Counted from the first letter of the stretch, positions 26,913-36,698 are shown. The stretch is DNA of 64,000 bases from an uncultured Eubacteriales bacterium (GCA_910579575.1 CAJTUM010000003.1:184222-248221), one strand, 5' to 3'. Made by a program: numbers and translations. The notes: generated from the letters alone by a model not told the origin.

Positions 26913-27170
26913 ATGGCTCATAAAAAAGGCGTCGGCTCCACAAAGAACGGCCGCGATTCCGAATCCAAGCGCCTGGGCGTCAAGCGGGCGGACGGGCAGT
27001 ATGTGCTGGCCGGCAATATTCTGGTCCGCCAGCGCGGCACAAAAATCCATCCCGGCCTGAACGTGGGCATCGGCAGCGACGACACGTTGTTTGCCACAGC
27101 CGCAGGCCGCGTTCGTTTTGAGCGCTTTGGCCGCGACCGCAAAAAGGTTTCTGTTGTGGAAGCTGAATAA
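26913..27170 (+). CDS. rpmA: 50S ribosomal protein L27
   Basis: 85 residues, beginning [19 protein letters not shown], with [15 protein letters not shown] in the core. L27 reaches the peptidyl-transferase centre with its N-terminus. In most Firmicutes L27 carries a cleavable leader of about nine residues, removed by Prp; here the mature-type N-terminus is encoded directly. CGGAGGTGTGACAT is an excellent RBS that fixes the start. Confidence 0.98.
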   Translation: MAHKKGVGSTKNGRDSESKRLGVKRADGQYVLAGNILVRQRGTKIHPGLNVGIGSDDTLFATAAGRVRFERFGRDRKKVSVVEAE

Positions 27171-27187
27171 ACCCGCTTTGCGGGTAT

Positions 27188-27219
27188 CAAAGGGATGACC
27201 GCAGGGTCGTCCCTTTTTT
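27188..27219 (+). terminator. Terminator after rpmA
   Basis: 12-bp stem (AAAGGGATGACC with GGTCGTCCCTTT), GCA-type loop, T6 tail. Confidence 0.85.
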
Positions 27220-27469
27220 GTTTCGGCACCCCCCCTGGCAGGCGACTCCGTTTTCCTGCAAAAACAGGGCTTTCCAGCGCAAAATAGAGCCAGAGCCGGC
27301 GCGCCGCTTCTCAAAAGCGGAGCCGTCCTCCTCCCGGCCTCCTGCAGGACCTGGCCGGAAGGCAGGCGGAAATAAGGCCGAATGATTGCTGAACATTCGC
27401 TTTCCGGCAACCGTCCAAAGAGGAGATCGGAAAAACCATAGATTTTTTGGGGAAACAGGAGAAAATATC

Positions 27470-28741
27470 ATGACCTTTGTGGATACAGCAAAAATCTTTA
27501 TCAAGGCGGGAAAAGGCGGCGACGGCGCCGTATCCTTCCACCGCGAAAAATATGTGGCGGCCGGCGGGCCTGACGGCGGCGACGGCGGAAAAGGGGGCAG
27601 CGTCGTCTTTCAAGTAGACGACAACTTGGCTACCCTGCTGGATTTCCGCATGAAGCGGAAATACGCGGCGCCCAACGGAGAAAACGGCTTTGGCAAGCGC
27701 AGCAGCGGCAAAGACGGAGCGGATATTGTGATCAAAGTGCCTCGCGGCTGCCTGATTAAGGATGCGGAAACCGGCGCTCTGATCCACGATATGTCCGACG
27801 ATCAGCCGTTTGTGGCGGCAAAAGGCGGCCGAGGCGGCTGGGGCAACAGCCATTTCGCCACCCCTACCCGCCAGGCGCCTCGGTTCGCCAAGCCGGGCCT
27901 GCCAGGCCAGCAGCGGATGATCGTCTTGGAACTCAAGCTGATTGCCGACGTGGGATTGATCGGCTTCCCCAATGTGGGCAAAAGCACGCTACTTTCTGTG
28001 ATTTCCAAAGCCCGCCCCAAAATCGCCAATTACCATTTCACCACCTTGGTTCCCAATCTGGGCGTGGTCTATGTGGGCGAAGGGCAATCCTTTGTGGCGG
28101 CGGATATTCCAGGCATCATCGAGGGCGCGGCGGAGGGCGCCGGCCTGGGCCACGATTTCCTGCGGCACATTGAGCGCTGCCGCCTGCTGCTGCATTTGGT
28201 AGACGCGGCGGGTTCTGAGGGCCGCGATCCGGCGGAGGATCTGGACGCCATCAACGCCGAGCTACAGCGCTATAGCCCTCAGCTGGCCCAGCGGCCCCAA
28301 ATTATTGTGGCCAATAAAACGGATATTTTGCAAAACCCGGAAAACGCCCAACGTCTGCGCCAACGGGCGGATGAATTGGGCTGCCCCTATTTTGAAATTT
28401 CCGCCGCCGCCCAAACGGGGGTGGATTCGCTGATTTTTGCCGTCTGGCGCCAACTGCAGGCGCTTCCTCCTGTGACGGTTTACGAGCCCGATTTCGTGGA
28501 ACCCGAGCCCGAGGAGGGCTTGGGCGATATCGTCATTGAGCGGCAGAATGGGGTTTTCTATGTCTCCGGCAGCCATATCGAGCGAATCTTTGCCTCGGTC
28601 AATCTATCGGATTATGAATCCCGAATGTATTTTGAGCGCGCTCTGCGCAAAGCGGGCCTTTTCGACCAATTGGAGGCCCAGGGCATTCAAGAACACGATA
28701 CGGTCAACGTCTGCGGATTTGAATTTGAGTATCTCTATTAA
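27470..28741 (+). CDS. obg: GTPase Obg
   Basis: A 423-residue ribosome-associated GTPase. The Gly-rich Obg domain fills residues 1-158 (KAGKGGDGAVSFHREK, GGPDGGDGGKGG). The G domain follows with GFPNVGKSTLL (G1), ADIPGIIEGAAEGAGLGHDF (G3 region) and NKTD (G4). The C-terminal OCT domain starts near residue 345 (IERQNGVFYVSGSHIER). Obg takes part in 50S assembly and stress and sporulation signalling. The ATG at 27470 follows CAGGAGAAAATATC. It is separated from rpmA by a terminator and 250 bp without genes. Confidence 0.98.
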   Translation: MTFVDTAKIFIKAGKGGDGAVSFHREKYVAAGGPDGGDGGKGGSVVFQVDDNLATLLDFRMKRKYAAPNGENGFGKRSSGKDGADIVIKVPRGCLIKDAETGALIHDMSDDQPFVAAKGGRGGWGNSHFATPTRQAPRFAKPGLPGQQRMIVLELKLIADVGLIGFPNVGKSTLLSVISKARPKIANYHFTTLVPNLGVVYVGEGQSFVAADIPGIIEGAAEGAGLGHDFLRHIERCRLLLHLVDAAGSEGRDPAEDLDAINAELQRYSPQLAQRPQIIVANKTDILQNPENAQRLRQRADELGCPYFEISAAAQTGVDSLIFAVWRQLQALPPVTVYEPDFVEPEPEEGLGDIVIERQNGVFYVSGSHIERIFASVNLSDYESRMYFERALRKAGLFDQLEAQGIQEHDTVNVCGFEFEYLY

Positions 28742-28766
28742 GCCAGGACGCCCCAATCTGGGGTTT

Positions 28767-28790
28767 ATCCGTCGCGTCGTCGCGACGGAT
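28767..28790. repeat. Perfect 10-bp inverted repeat after obg
   Basis: ATCCGTCGCG, TCGT, CGCGACGGAT. No T run follows, so it may be a protein binding site, a weak attenuator or an RNA end structure. Confidence 0.6.
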
Positions 28791-28821
28791 TGACGAATTG
28801 TGATAGAAGGAGTGTTTTATT

Positions 28822-29676
28822 TTGGAAAATCAACAAGAGCGCCTACAGGAGCTGGAAAAACGGCAGGATTGGCCCGGTTTGGCCAAAGCCTATTATGAAC
28901 TGGGCTGCCAGGCTATGGACCAGGGCCGGCTGGAACAAGCCGCTCTATGGCTGCATCGAGCGGACACCGTTTACAGCGCCCAGGACGAGACCTATGAGGC
29001 GGTAGACGACCAGCTGATTGACGACTGCTCAGACCGCATCGGCCAACTGGAGGAAGCGCCGATGCTTTATAACCAGATTCCAGAACGAATTGAACAAGCC
29101 GCCGAAGAGATGGACGATCTGCTTGTGCGGCTGTGGGGGCTTCTTTCCCTCTCCCGCCTGGTCCCTCTGATGAACCGGCTAAGCCAGCTGCCGGGCTGTC
29201 AGGCTCTGAATCAGCTGGATTGGGTCATAGACGTCGTCCTTCGATCTTTCCAGGCCCCTATCACCCAAGAACAATTTGACCTGTTGTCCTATCACTGCAA
29301 CGCCTTTTACGATCTGACGGACTCTGAGCTGTTCTACGCCGGCGGGCAAATCGACGTTCCCGGCGGCGCTCCTTTCCAGATGTTTGACCTGAACGGCATG
29401 ATGGGAACCTACCTGGAGCTAAATGGTTATCTGGACAATCATCTGCGCTGGCTGACCGCCCAAACCGGCCGGGAACCCCAGGCGGAAACCGGCGCCGTCA
29501 GCTGCGCCCTGCTGCTGGATTACTATGTTCGCGTCGGCGATCTTCCCCTGGATCAGATTCCTCAGGTTCAGGCCGAATTGGACCGAATCTGGGACGATTA
29601 TCGCTTTCTCCAATCGGGCGTGATCTGGAGTCAAGTGGCGCAGCGAATGGCGGACTATAAGAAAATGAAACCGTAA
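28822..29676 (+). CDS. Hypothetical TPR-like protein
   Basis: 284 residues, acidic and helical. Residues 10-60 look like tetratricopeptide helices (WPGLAKAYYELGCQAMDQG, LEQAALWLHRADTVYSA). The rest is helix-rich without a recognisable catalytic motif, signal or membrane segment. The start is TTG at 28822, with GAAGGAG 11 bases before it; no ATG or GTG fits better. It lies 80 bp after obg and may be read through from it. Function unknown. Confidence 0.75.
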   Translation: MENQQERLQELEKRQDWPGLAKAYYELGCQAMDQGRLEQAALWLHRADTVYSAQDETYEAVDDQLIDDCSDRIGQLEEAPMLYNQIPERIEQAAEEMDDLLVRLWGLLSLSRLVPLMNRLSQLPGCQALNQLDWVIDVVLRSFQAPITQEQFDLLSYHCNAFYDLTDSELFYAGGQIDVPGGAPFQMFDLNGMMGTYLELNGYLDNHLRWLTAQTGREPQAETGAVSCALLLDYYVRVGDLPLDQIPQVQAELDRIWDDYRFLQSGVIWSQVAQRMADYKKMKP

Positions 29677-29696
29677 AACCCGCCTCCGCTCCTGCT

Positions 29697-29737
29697 AAAA
29701 CGCGCCTGCCGTCTTAAGACGGCAGGCGCGTTTTTGT
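29697..29737 (+). terminator. Terminator after the TPR-like gene
   Basis: AAAACGCGCCTGCCGTC, TTAA, GACGGCAGGCGCGTTTT, then Ts: a 17-bp stem. Confidence 0.9.
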
Positions 29738-29820
29738 TTGAACGCCATAAAAAAACAGCTCAAAGCGCCGAACGCGAGTCCGCTTACCGCCCCGGTCGCC
29801 GCGAGGTCTGACCGCTGCGA

Positions 29821-30372
29821 CTAATTTTTGGGGTCTTCCCGCATCGCCAAGATGGTCTGTTCAATCAGCTGGTCCAGGGTCCAACCCAGCCGCTCAGCGC
29901 CCTGCTGAATCACATCCCGGGAGCAGCCGGCGGCAAATTTTTTATCCTTAAATTTCTTTTTGGCCGAAGAAAGCTCCAAGTCGGAAACGCTTTTGGAAGG
30001 CCGCATTCGGGCGGCGGCGCCCAGCAAGCCAGTAAGCTCGTCCACGGCAAAGAGTACTTTTTCCATCTCGTGCTCCGGCTCAATCTCGCTGCAAAGGCCG
30101 TAACCATGGCTGGCCACGGCGCGAATCATGCGCTCGTCCAGGCCCCGTTCTCTCATAATTTCCCGGCACTTTTGGCAATGCTCCTCGGGCCATTGCTCAA
30201 AATCCAGGTCGTGGAGTAAGCCCACAATGCCCCAAAACTCCTCTTCCTCTCCATAACCCAGCTGCCGGGCAAAATACCGCATACAGCCTTCCACAACCTC
30301 GCCATGGCGCAGGTGGAAGGGTTCTTTATTATATTCGCATAAAAGGCTCCATGCTTCTTCCCGGGTTATCAT
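29821..30372 (-). CDS. HD-domain protein
   Basis: A 183-residue cytoplasmic HD-superfamily protein, probably a phosphohydrolase. It has FHLRHGEVVEG, then GIVGLLHDLDFEQWPE (the HD pair), IRAVASHGYG and FAVDELTGLL (the distal Asp). This layout recurs in HDIG proteins of clostridia annotated only as hydrolases. The ATG at 30372 has GAAAGGATGAAAAACA before it. It has its own promoter. Substrate unknown. Confidence 0.85.
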   Translation of the reverse strand: MITREEAWSLLCEYNKEPFHLRHGEVVEGCMRYFARQLGYGEEEEFWGIVGLLHDLDFEQWPEEHCQKCREIMRERGLDERMIRAVASHGYGLCSEIEPEHEMEKVLFAVDELTGLLGAAARMRPSKSVSDLELSSAKKKFKDKKFAAGCSRDVIQQGAERLGWTLDQLIEQTILAMREDPKN

Positions 30373-30435
30373 TGTTTTTCATCCTTTCGGTTGTGTAATG
30401 GAATCCGCGTTTTTAACCAACTCAGCGGTCACTTT

Positions 30436-30464
30436 ATTGTATCACGGTCGTGGGCAGGAATCAA
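30436..30464 (-). promoter_or_regulatory. Promoter of the HD-domain gene
   Basis: Minus strand: TTGATT, 17 bases, TACAAT. Confidence 0.5.
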
Positions 30465-30536
30465 TTCATTCCCGCCCAAAAATCGCGGCGGAGCAACGAC
30501 CGCGGCTTGTCAACCGGCGTTTTTCCAGGCCGACAA

Positions 30537-30565
30537 AAAAGCGCCGTCCATCGGACGGCGCTTTT
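30537..30565 (-). terminator. Terminator after secDF
   Basis: AAAAGCGCCGTCC, ATC, GGACGGCGCTTTT; on the minus strand a run of Ts follows. Confidence 0.85.
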
Positions 30566-30585
30566 GGATATGCCAAGGAGCCAAT

Positions 30586-31485
30586 TTACTTGACTTTTTT
30601 CTTCTCCATGCCTTTCAGCTTAGCCCACAGAGGAGCTGCGATAAAGATGGAGGAATAGGCGCCGCTGACTATGCCGACAGTGATGGGAATGGCGAAATTC
30701 CGCAGGGATTCCACGCCGGTGAAAATAATCAGTACAATGGTGAACAGGGTGGTCAACGTGGTGTTGATATTCCGAGTCAACGTCTGACGGACGCTGCGGT
30801 CCACCACGTCGTTGTAATCGGCCCGGCGAGCCAACTTCTGGTTTTCCCGCACCCGGTCAAACGTAATGATGCTGGCGTTGATGGAATAACCGAAGATGGT
30901 CAGAGCCGCCGCAATGAAATTCATATTCAACGGCAGGCGGAAAATCACATAGGCGCTGATCATCACCAGCACGTCGTGCAGCAGGCAAACCACAGCGGCG
31001 GCGCCGGATTTGAAATCAAACCGCAGCGTGATATACAGCAGCATCAGCAGCGCCGCAATCAACGAGGATTTGACGGCGGCGGACTGCATATCCTTGCCCA
31101 CAGCCGGGCTGACGTTCTGCACGTCCTGCCGGGCGGAATCCTCCAAGGAAAAAGCGGTCTTCATGGCCTCATGCAGGGCCTCTCGGGATTCTGAATCCAT
31201 ATTTTTGGTTTTAATCAGCACCTGCGTGCCGTCGCCGGTGGGCACGGCGGAAGGGGTTTCCCCCGCCATTTCCCGAACGGTTTCCTGCACTTTATTGATG
31301 ATTTCCGGGGTCACCTGCTCCTGCAGCTGATAGGTGAAAGAAGTGCCGCCGGCAAAATCGATATCCAGGTTAAACAGATTGGCGCCAAAAGGAGCGGCGA
31401 TCAAGGCCGCGAGCCCGGCGGCCACCAATACAATGGACAGGATCGCGCAATATTTGAAATTTTTTGTAGCGCTGAAATTTTTCAT
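30586..31485 (-). CDS. secF: Protein translocase subunit SecF
   Basis: A 299-residue membrane protein with six predicted helices and one large external loop. The entry FNLDIDFAGGTSFTYQL and the later YSINASIITFDRVRENQ and NTTLTTLFTIVLIIF are SecF signatures. With SecD it uses the proton (or sodium) gradient to finish SecYEG export. Its ATG shares a base with the secD stop (TAATG), so the two are translated together. It ends with a typical basic tail, KGMEKKKVK. Confidence 0.97.
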   Translation of the reverse strand: MKNFSATKNFKYCAILSIVLVAAGLAALIAAPFGANLFNLDIDFAGGTSFTYQLQEQVTPEIINKVQETVREMAGETPSAVPTGDGTQVLIKTKNMDSESREALHEAMKTAFSLEDSARQDVQNVSPAVGKDMQSAAVKSSLIAALLMLLYITLRFDFKSGAAAVVCLLHDVLVMISAYVIFRLPLNMNFIAAALTIFGYSINASIITFDRVRENQKLARRADYNDVVDRSVRQTLTRNINTTLTTLFTIVLIIFTGVESLRNFAIPITVGIVSGAYSSIFIAAPLWAKLKGMEKKKVK

Positions 31486-32792
31486 TACGCGTCCCTCCTT
31501 TCATTCAAGCCGTAAAGCTTCAGGTTGGTCACTTTCATGCCCACCAAGCTGTTGAGCAGCAGACGGGTGACGGTGAGGGCGGTGAACATGGACAAAACAA
31601 TGCCCACGCCCAACGTGACGGCGAAGCCCACAATCGTGCCCTTTCCGAAGAAATACAGCACAGCGGCGGCGATAAAGGTGGTGATATTGCTATCTAAAAT
31701 GGCGCTGAAAGCCCGATGGAAACCGGAATCGATGGAGGAGCGCAGGGTTTTGCCCGCTCTCAGTTCCTCTTTCACACGCTCAAAGATCACCACGTTGGCG
31801 TCCACAGCCATGCCGATGGACAGAATGATGCCTGCGATGCCGGGCAGAGAAAGATTGACCTTGAAAATCACCAGCACCAGGGCTTCCAACACGCAATAGA
31901 ACAACAGCGCCATGCAGGAAACCAAGCCAGGCAGGCGATAAACGACCAGCATGAACAACATAACCAGCGCCAGGCCAATCATGCCGGCTTTGACGCTGCT
32001 TTCCAGGGCCGTCATGCCCAGCTGAGCGCCCACGCTGCGCATTTCCACTTGATCCAGGCCAAACGGCAGTTGACCCAAAGCGATGTTATTGGCCAACTGA
32101 CCCGTCTGCTCGGCGGTGAAGCTGCCGGTAATCATCACTTCCCGGCTGGTGATGCCGGTGTCCGCATACTGGGAACCCACCACGGGGTTGCTGATGATCT
32201 GGCCGTCCATCATGATGTTGATGTGATTTTTACCGTCCGTGCTGGAGGCGGCCTTTTTGGTGGCCTCTGTAAAGAGCGCAAGGCCCTCGTCGGTCAGCTC
32301 CAAAGAGACATAATTCTGCGAGATGCCAGTGCTGTCCACCGGGCCGTATTCGGCGATGGCGTCAGCCACCTGATTGCCTTCCAAAATCACATTGCCGTCG
32401 TCGTCCATAAATTGCAGCTGAGCGGTGGAACCCAACGTCTGCACCGCCTGCTCTGGATCGCTGATGGAGGGAATCTCCACCGTTACCCGGCGGTCGCCGG
32501 CCTTATAGACCTGGGCCTCGTGAAGCCCCTGGAAATCCAGACGCTGGCGGAGCATATCCACCACAATATCCATATCTCGGCTGAGCTCGTCCGCCGGCAT
32601 AGCGGCGTCGGCCTGGGCCTCAAACGTGATGATGGAGCCGCCCACCAAGTCCAACCCCAAGCGGACCCCCTCGTCGGTATTCCGAATGCTGGGAATTTTA
32701 GCAAATCCCAGATCTGCGCCGTTCCACACTGTAAAGCCCAGCAACGCCACGACTAACAGCAGGCAAACGAAGATTATGACGCTTTTTTTCAT
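31485..32792 (-). CDS. secD: Protein translocase subunit SecD
   Basis: 435 residues. An N-terminal membrane helix is followed by LGLDLVGGSIITFEAQ, a large external domain (VTVEIPSISDPEQAVQTLG), and five C-terminal helices with SIGMAVDANVVIFERVKEEL. This is the normal short Firmicute form. TATAAT with TTGACG 17 bases upstream gives it a clear promoter. It is co-transcribed with secF. Confidence 0.97.
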   Translation of the reverse strand: MKKSVIIFVCLLLVVALLGFTVWNGADLGFAKIPSIRNTDEGVRLGLDLVGGSIITFEAQADAAMPADELSRDMDIVVDMLRQRLDFQGLHEAQVYKAGDRRVTVEIPSISDPEQAVQTLGSTAQLQFMDDDGNVILEGNQVADAIAEYGPVDSTGISQNYVSLELTDEGLALFTEATKKAASSTDGKNHINIMMDGQIISNPVVGSQYADTGITSREVMITGSFTAEQTGQLANNIALGQLPFGLDQVEMRSVGAQLGMTALESSVKAGMIGLALVMLFMLVVYRLPGLVSCMALLFYCVLEALVLVIFKVNLSLPGIAGIILSIGMAVDANVVIFERVKEELRAGKTLRSSIDSGFHRAFSAILDSNITTFIAAAVLYFFGKGTIVGFAVTLGVGIVLSMFTALTVTRLLLNSLVGMKVTNLKLYGLNERRDA

Positions 32793-32863
32793 TATCTTGC
32801 TGCTTCCTCCTTGATGGTTTTTCTCAGAAACGATTTCCGGCAGTCTCCCGCCGGAGCTTGTCC

Positions 32864-32892
32864 ATTATACTCCCAAGGTTTTGCCCCGTCAA
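32864..32892 (-). promoter_or_regulatory. SigA promoter of secDF
   Basis: Minus strand: TTGACG, 17 bases, TATAAT, 72 bases before the secD ATG. Confidence 0.7.
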
Positions 32893-32924
32893 CAAAATTG
32901 CGGGAGAAAACGCCGTTTTCCGCA

Positions 32925-32952
32925 GATAAGGGGCGCGAAAGCGCCCCTTATC
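32925..32952 (-). terminator. Hairpin after the aminotransferase gene
   Basis: GATAAGGGGCGC, GAAA, GCGCCCCTTATC: a perfect 12-bp stem 35 bp past the stop codon. No T run follows on either strand, so termination may be weak or factor-dependent. Confidence 0.5.
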
Positions 32953-32986
32953 CGGGAATTCGCACAGTTTTTTCGCCGCTTCTCCC

Positions 32987-34264
32987 TTACTGAGCCAGCA
33001 GCTTTTCTGCGGCGGCCTTTTGGGCGCACACGCAAAAAACCTCCATAGCCAGCTTCAGCTCCTCGATGGGAGGATAAGAAGGGGCGATGCGCAGATTGCT
33101 GTCCTTGGGGTCCTTGCCATAGGGGTATGTGGCGCCGGCGCCGGTCATCACAATGCCAGCCTCCTTGCACAGCTGCTGAATCCGCTTGGCGCAGCCTTCC
33201 ATGGCGTCGAAGCTGACGAAATAGCCGCCTTTGGGCGCCGTCCAGCTGCCCGCGCCGGTTCCGGCCAGGTTGTGCTCCAGGGTTTCAATCACCGCGTCAA
33301 ACTTGGGGCGCAGCAGCTTTTTATGCGTCTCCATATGGGCCTTCAGGCCGGCGGCGTCCTTGAAAAACAGCACATGGCGCAGCTGGTTAATCTTATCCGG
33401 ACCAATCTGCTGAGCCTTCATATATTTCTGCTGCCAGGCCACGTTGGCGGGGCTGGCGGCAAAGGCGCACACGCCGGCGCCGGGATAGGAAATTTTAGAG
33501 GTGGAGCAGAACTCAAAGACCATGTCCGGATTGCCCGCTTTGGCGCACTCTTCGATCAGGTTGGGAATCTCAATCTTTTCGTCGGTGATGCCGTGAATCA
33601 TATAGGCGTTGTCCCAGAAGATACGGAAATCCTTGGCCTTGGGCTTTAGATTGGCAAAGCGGCGGACGACTTCGTCGCTGTATACCACGCCGGAGGGGTT
33701 GGAGAATTTGGGCACGCACCAAATGCCCTTGACGCTTTCATCCTGGCTGACCAGGCTTTCCACCATATCCATATCCGGGCCGTTTTCGTCCATGGGAATG
33801 TTAATCATCTCAATGCCAAACTGCTGGCAAATGGCGAAATGGCGGTCGTAACCGGGCACAGGGCACAAAAACTTCACCTTATCCAGCTTGATCCAGGGCT
33901 GATCTACCCCGGCTGCGCCAAACAACATCAACCGATCCACCGTGTCATACATAAAGGTCAGGCTGGCGTTGCCGCCGGCCAACACCTGCTCCATAGGCAC
34001 TTCCAGCAGCTCGGCAAACATCCGGCGGCAGGCGGGGATTCCCTCCATCACGCCGTAATTGCGGGTGTCCAGCCCCTCATAGACTGTGTCCGCGCTGGCT
34101 TTCACCGCTGTGAGCATTCCCTCGCAAGCGTCCAGTTGGTCCGCCCCCGGCTTTCCCCGGGACATATCCAGTTTCAGGTTGCGGGCTTTATACCCTTCGT
34201 ACTGTTCGTTCAGGCTTTTGAGCTGTTCTTCCAGCTCCGCTTTGGTCGCTTTTGTCAGATCCAT
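32987..34264 (-). CDS. Type Ic aspartate aminotransferase-like enzyme
   Basis: A 425-residue PLP enzyme of the aminotransferase group first defined by DUF-type 'MocR-like' proteins and later shown to include type Ic aspartate aminotransferases. It shows LDMSRGKPGADQLD, RNYGVMEGIPACRRMFAE, GGNASLTFMYDT, PGYDRHFAICQQFGIEM, PKFSNPSGVVYS, IFWDNAYMIHG, STSKISYPGAG (PLP lysine) and SNLRIAPSYPP. Start ATG 34264, with GGGAGGTACATAGCG before it. It probably interconverts aspartate and oxaloacetate with 2-oxoglutarate/glutamate. Length is normal. Confidence 0.9.
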   Translation of the reverse strand: MDLTKATKAELEEQLKSLNEQYEGYKARNLKLDMSRGKPGADQLDACEGMLTAVKASADTVYEGLDTRNYGVMEGIPACRRMFAELLEVPMEQVLAGGNASLTFMYDTVDRLMLFGAAGVDQPWIKLDKVKFLCPVPGYDRHFAICQQFGIEMINIPMDENGPDMDMVESLVSQDESVKGIWCVPKFSNPSGVVYSDEVVRRFANLKPKAKDFRIFWDNAYMIHGITDEKIEIPNLIEECAKAGNPDMVFEFCSTSKISYPGAGVCAFAASPANVAWQQKYMKAQQIGPDKINQLRHVLFFKDAAGLKAHMETHKKLLRPKFDAVIETLEHNLAGTGAGSWTAPKGGYFVSFDAMEGCAKRIQQLCKEAGIVMTGAGATYPYGKDPKDSNLRIAPSYPPIEELKLAMEVFCVCAQKAAAEKLLAQ

Positions 34265-34432
34265 CGCTATGTACCTCCCGTTTTTTGTGTTATACTCAAG
34301 CGCGTTCCAACGAAATGAAACGACGCTTTTGCGCTCTGCGGCGGTCGCCGGCCGCAGCAGGCCGGCAACGCAGCCCTAACGTGCTCTTCCAAAAATTCTG
34401 CTTGAACATAAAATAACGCGCTGCAATTTCTT

Positions 34433-35251
34433 TTATTCCCCGCCGGCCAAGGCCGCGCCCAAGGCGGTGGCGAAATCCGCCTTTTCCGGGATAATGAACC
34501 GGGCGTCGTAGAGCTTTTCAAAATCCGAAAAAATCTTGCGGGCCATGGGCAATCGAGCCAGGTTGCCTGTCAACACAATATCCCGCAAACCGGCGCCGCG
34601 AGCGGAAAAAGCCGCCATGACGCCCACCGTCTGAAACACCATGCTGCATACGCCCAAGGCCAGGTCCTCTGGCGAAGCCAAGTCGCTGAGTTTGCCGAAA
34701 TTGGCCGCCGTGGTTTCTCGGTCCATATTGGAGATAGCGGCGCTGGAAATATCGCCAATGGTCAGGTCCACATTGGCAAGACTTCCCTTTTCAGCCAATT
34801 TGACAATATGCTCCACGCTGCGGATGCCCAGCATCCTGTCGCACAGGCCCACCAGAGCGCCGCCGCCTACGCCGGTGCCGCCCATATGACAGATGGAGTC
34901 CCCTTCTACCTTGACGAAAGCGGTGCCGGTGCCCATGCTGACGATAATGGCGTCGCCGCAGCCCGAAATATGCCGTCCCCCCAGGCCGATAGCCCGAAAT
35001 TCGTCCACCTTTTCCGACGGTATTCCATAAATGTCCTGTCGAACAAAAGAGGAACCTACGCCGGTGCAGCGCACTTTATCCACCTGGCCGATGTCCATTT
35101 GGTTTTCCGCCAGAAACTTGCCGAAAGCCCCATAGGCCGACGTCACCGGATCGTCGGCCCGGACTCGGATGGGGCTGATCGTCCGCCCTTGCTGCATTCC
35201 TACGATTTTAGTGGTGCTGCCACCGATATCAATGCCGATGGTGACGCCCAT
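34433..35251 (-). CDS. coaW: Type II pantothenate kinase
   Basis: A 272-residue ASKHA-fold kinase that phosphorylates pantothenate, the first step to coenzyme A. Signs are GIDIGGSTTKIVG (phosphate 1), SMGTGTAFV, GGTGVGGGALVGL and DIVLTGNLARLP. This staphylococcal/eukaryotic type is found in a minority of bacteria and is not feedback-inhibited in the same way as CoaA. GTG codons further upstream are not needed; the ATG at 35251 is preceded by GGCGGCGGTATG with a weak RBS. It lies 55 bp after asnS and may share its transcript. Confidence 0.9.
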   Translation of the reverse strand: MGVTIGIDIGGSTTKIVGMQQGRTISPIRVRADDPVTSAYGAFGKFLAENQMDIGQVDKVRCTGVGSSFVRQDIYGIPSEKVDEFRAIGLGGRHISGCGDAIIVSMGTGTAFVKVEGDSICHMGGTGVGGGALVGLCDRMLGIRSVEHIVKLAEKGSLANVDLTIGDISSAAISNMDRETTAANFGKLSDLASPEDLALGVCSMVFQTVGVMAAFSARGAGLRDIVLTGNLARLPMARKIFSDFEKLYDARFIIPEKADFATALGAALAGGE

Positions 35252-35306
35252 ACCGCCGCCGCCTTTCCCGCCTTCCGCGTTTTTTGATTTTCCCGCTTTC
35301 GCTTGC

Positions 35307-36698
35307 TTAAAATTCGGCGCTACCCACTGTGCGGGGGAAGGGCAGCACGTCCCGGATGTTGGAAATTCCCGTCAGATACATAATCAGGCGCTCAAAGCCC
35401 AGACCATAGCCGGAATGCTTTGTGCCGCCGTATTTCCGCAAATCCAGATACCACCAATAGGGCGCTTGGTCCATGCGCAGCTCTTCCATGCGGGCTTGGA
35501 GCTTATCCAGCCGCTCCTCGCGCTGGCTGCCGCCGATGAGTTCGCCGATGCCAGGGGCCAGCATATCCATGCCAGCTACGGTTTTGCCGTCGTCGTTTTG
35601 GCGCATATAGAAGGATTTGATCTCCTTGGGATAATCGATGACAAAGACCGGTTTTTTGAATTCCTGCTCGGTCAGATACCGCTCGTGCTCGCTTTGCAGG
35701 TCGCAGCCCCAATAGACTGGGAATTGGAATTTCTCCTTGTGTTTTTCCAAAATCTGAATCGCCTCTGTATAGGTGATTCGGGCGAAGCGATCCGTATTGG
35801 CCAGCGCGTCCAGCCGGGCCAGCAGGCCCTTATCCACAAAGCTGTTGAAAAAAGCCATCTCGTCCGGGCAGCGCTCCAGCACGGCGCGAATGATAAATTT
35901 GGTCATGTCCTCCGCCAGGTCCATATTGTCGTGGACGTCCGCAAAGGCCACCTCCGGCTCCATCATCCAAAATTCCGCCGCGTGCCGGCTGGTGTTGGAG
36001 TTTTCTGAACGGAAGGTGGGGCCAAACGTATAAATCTTTTGAAACGCCTGGGCGAAGGCCTCTCCCTCCAGCTGGCCGGACACCGTCAGGTTGGCGGCGG
36101 CGCCGAAAAAATCCTGGCTGTAATCCACCCGGCCGTCCTTATCCCGGGGCGGGTTTTCCAGATTCAGCGTGGTCACCCGGAACATATCGCCGGCGCCCTC
36201 GCAGTCGCTGGCGGTGATGATGGGGGTATGGACGTAAACAAAGCCTCTGTCATGGAAAAACTGGTGGATGGCGAAGGCCGCTTCGCTGCGCGTCCGGTAA
36301 GCGGCGTTGAACAGATTCGTCCGGGGCCGCAGGTGGGCGATGGTGCGCAGAAACTCCACCGAATGGCGCTTTTTCTGCAAAGGGTAATCCGAGGGGCTCT
36401 CCCCCTCCACCCGGAGCTCTTCGGCGTGAAGCTCCACGGCCTGATTGCCCTGGGATTCCGTAATCCGGCCCCGTACTCGCAGGGCGGCGCCTACCCCCAC
36501 GGCCTTGGCCAGTTCGTAAGCCGGCGTGCCTGCGTCGCACACAACCTGAAGGTTTTTCACCACCGAGCCGTCGTTCAGCTCGATAAAAGCGCAGGCCTTC
36601 ACATCCCGCACGGTGCGCGCCCAGCCGCACAATTCGGCCTGTTGGCCGATGTGGTCCTGGGGGTGATGCAGCAATTCTTTCACTGTCAGCTCAGACAT
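35307..36698 (-). CDS. asnS: Asparaginyl-tRNA synthetase
   Basis: A 463-residue class IIb aminoacyl-tRNA synthetase. The N-terminal OB fold ([20 protein letters not shown]) binds the anticodon. The catalytic domain has [20 protein letters not shown] (motif 1 area), [20 protein letters not shown] (motif 2) and [15 protein letters not shown] (motif 3). AsnRS signature PRTVGSAEF ends the protein. The 56 bp before it leave no room for a T-box leader. Full length. Confidence 0.98.
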   Translation of the reverse strand: MSELTVKELLHHPQDHIGQQAELCGWARTVRDVKACAFIELNDGSVVKNLQVVCDAGTPAYELAKAVGVGAALRVRGRITESQGNQAVELHAEELRVEGESPSDYPLQKKRHSVEFLRTIAHLRPRTNLFNAAYRTRSEAAFAIHQFFHDRGFVYVHTPIITASDCEGAGDMFRVTTLNLENPPRDKDGRVDYSQDFFGAAANLTVSGQLEGEAFAQAFQKIYTFGPTFRSENSNTSRHAAEFWMMEPEVAFADVHDNMDLAEDMTKFIIRAVLERCPDEMAFFNSFVDKGLLARLDALANTDRFARITYTEAIQILEKHKEKFQFPVYWGCDLQSEHERYLTEQEFKKPVFVIDYPKEIKSFYMRQNDDGKTVAGMDMLAPGIGELIGGSQREERLDKLQARMEELRMDQAPYWWYLDLRKYGGTKHSGYGLGFERLIMYLTGISNIRDVLPFPRTVGSAEF

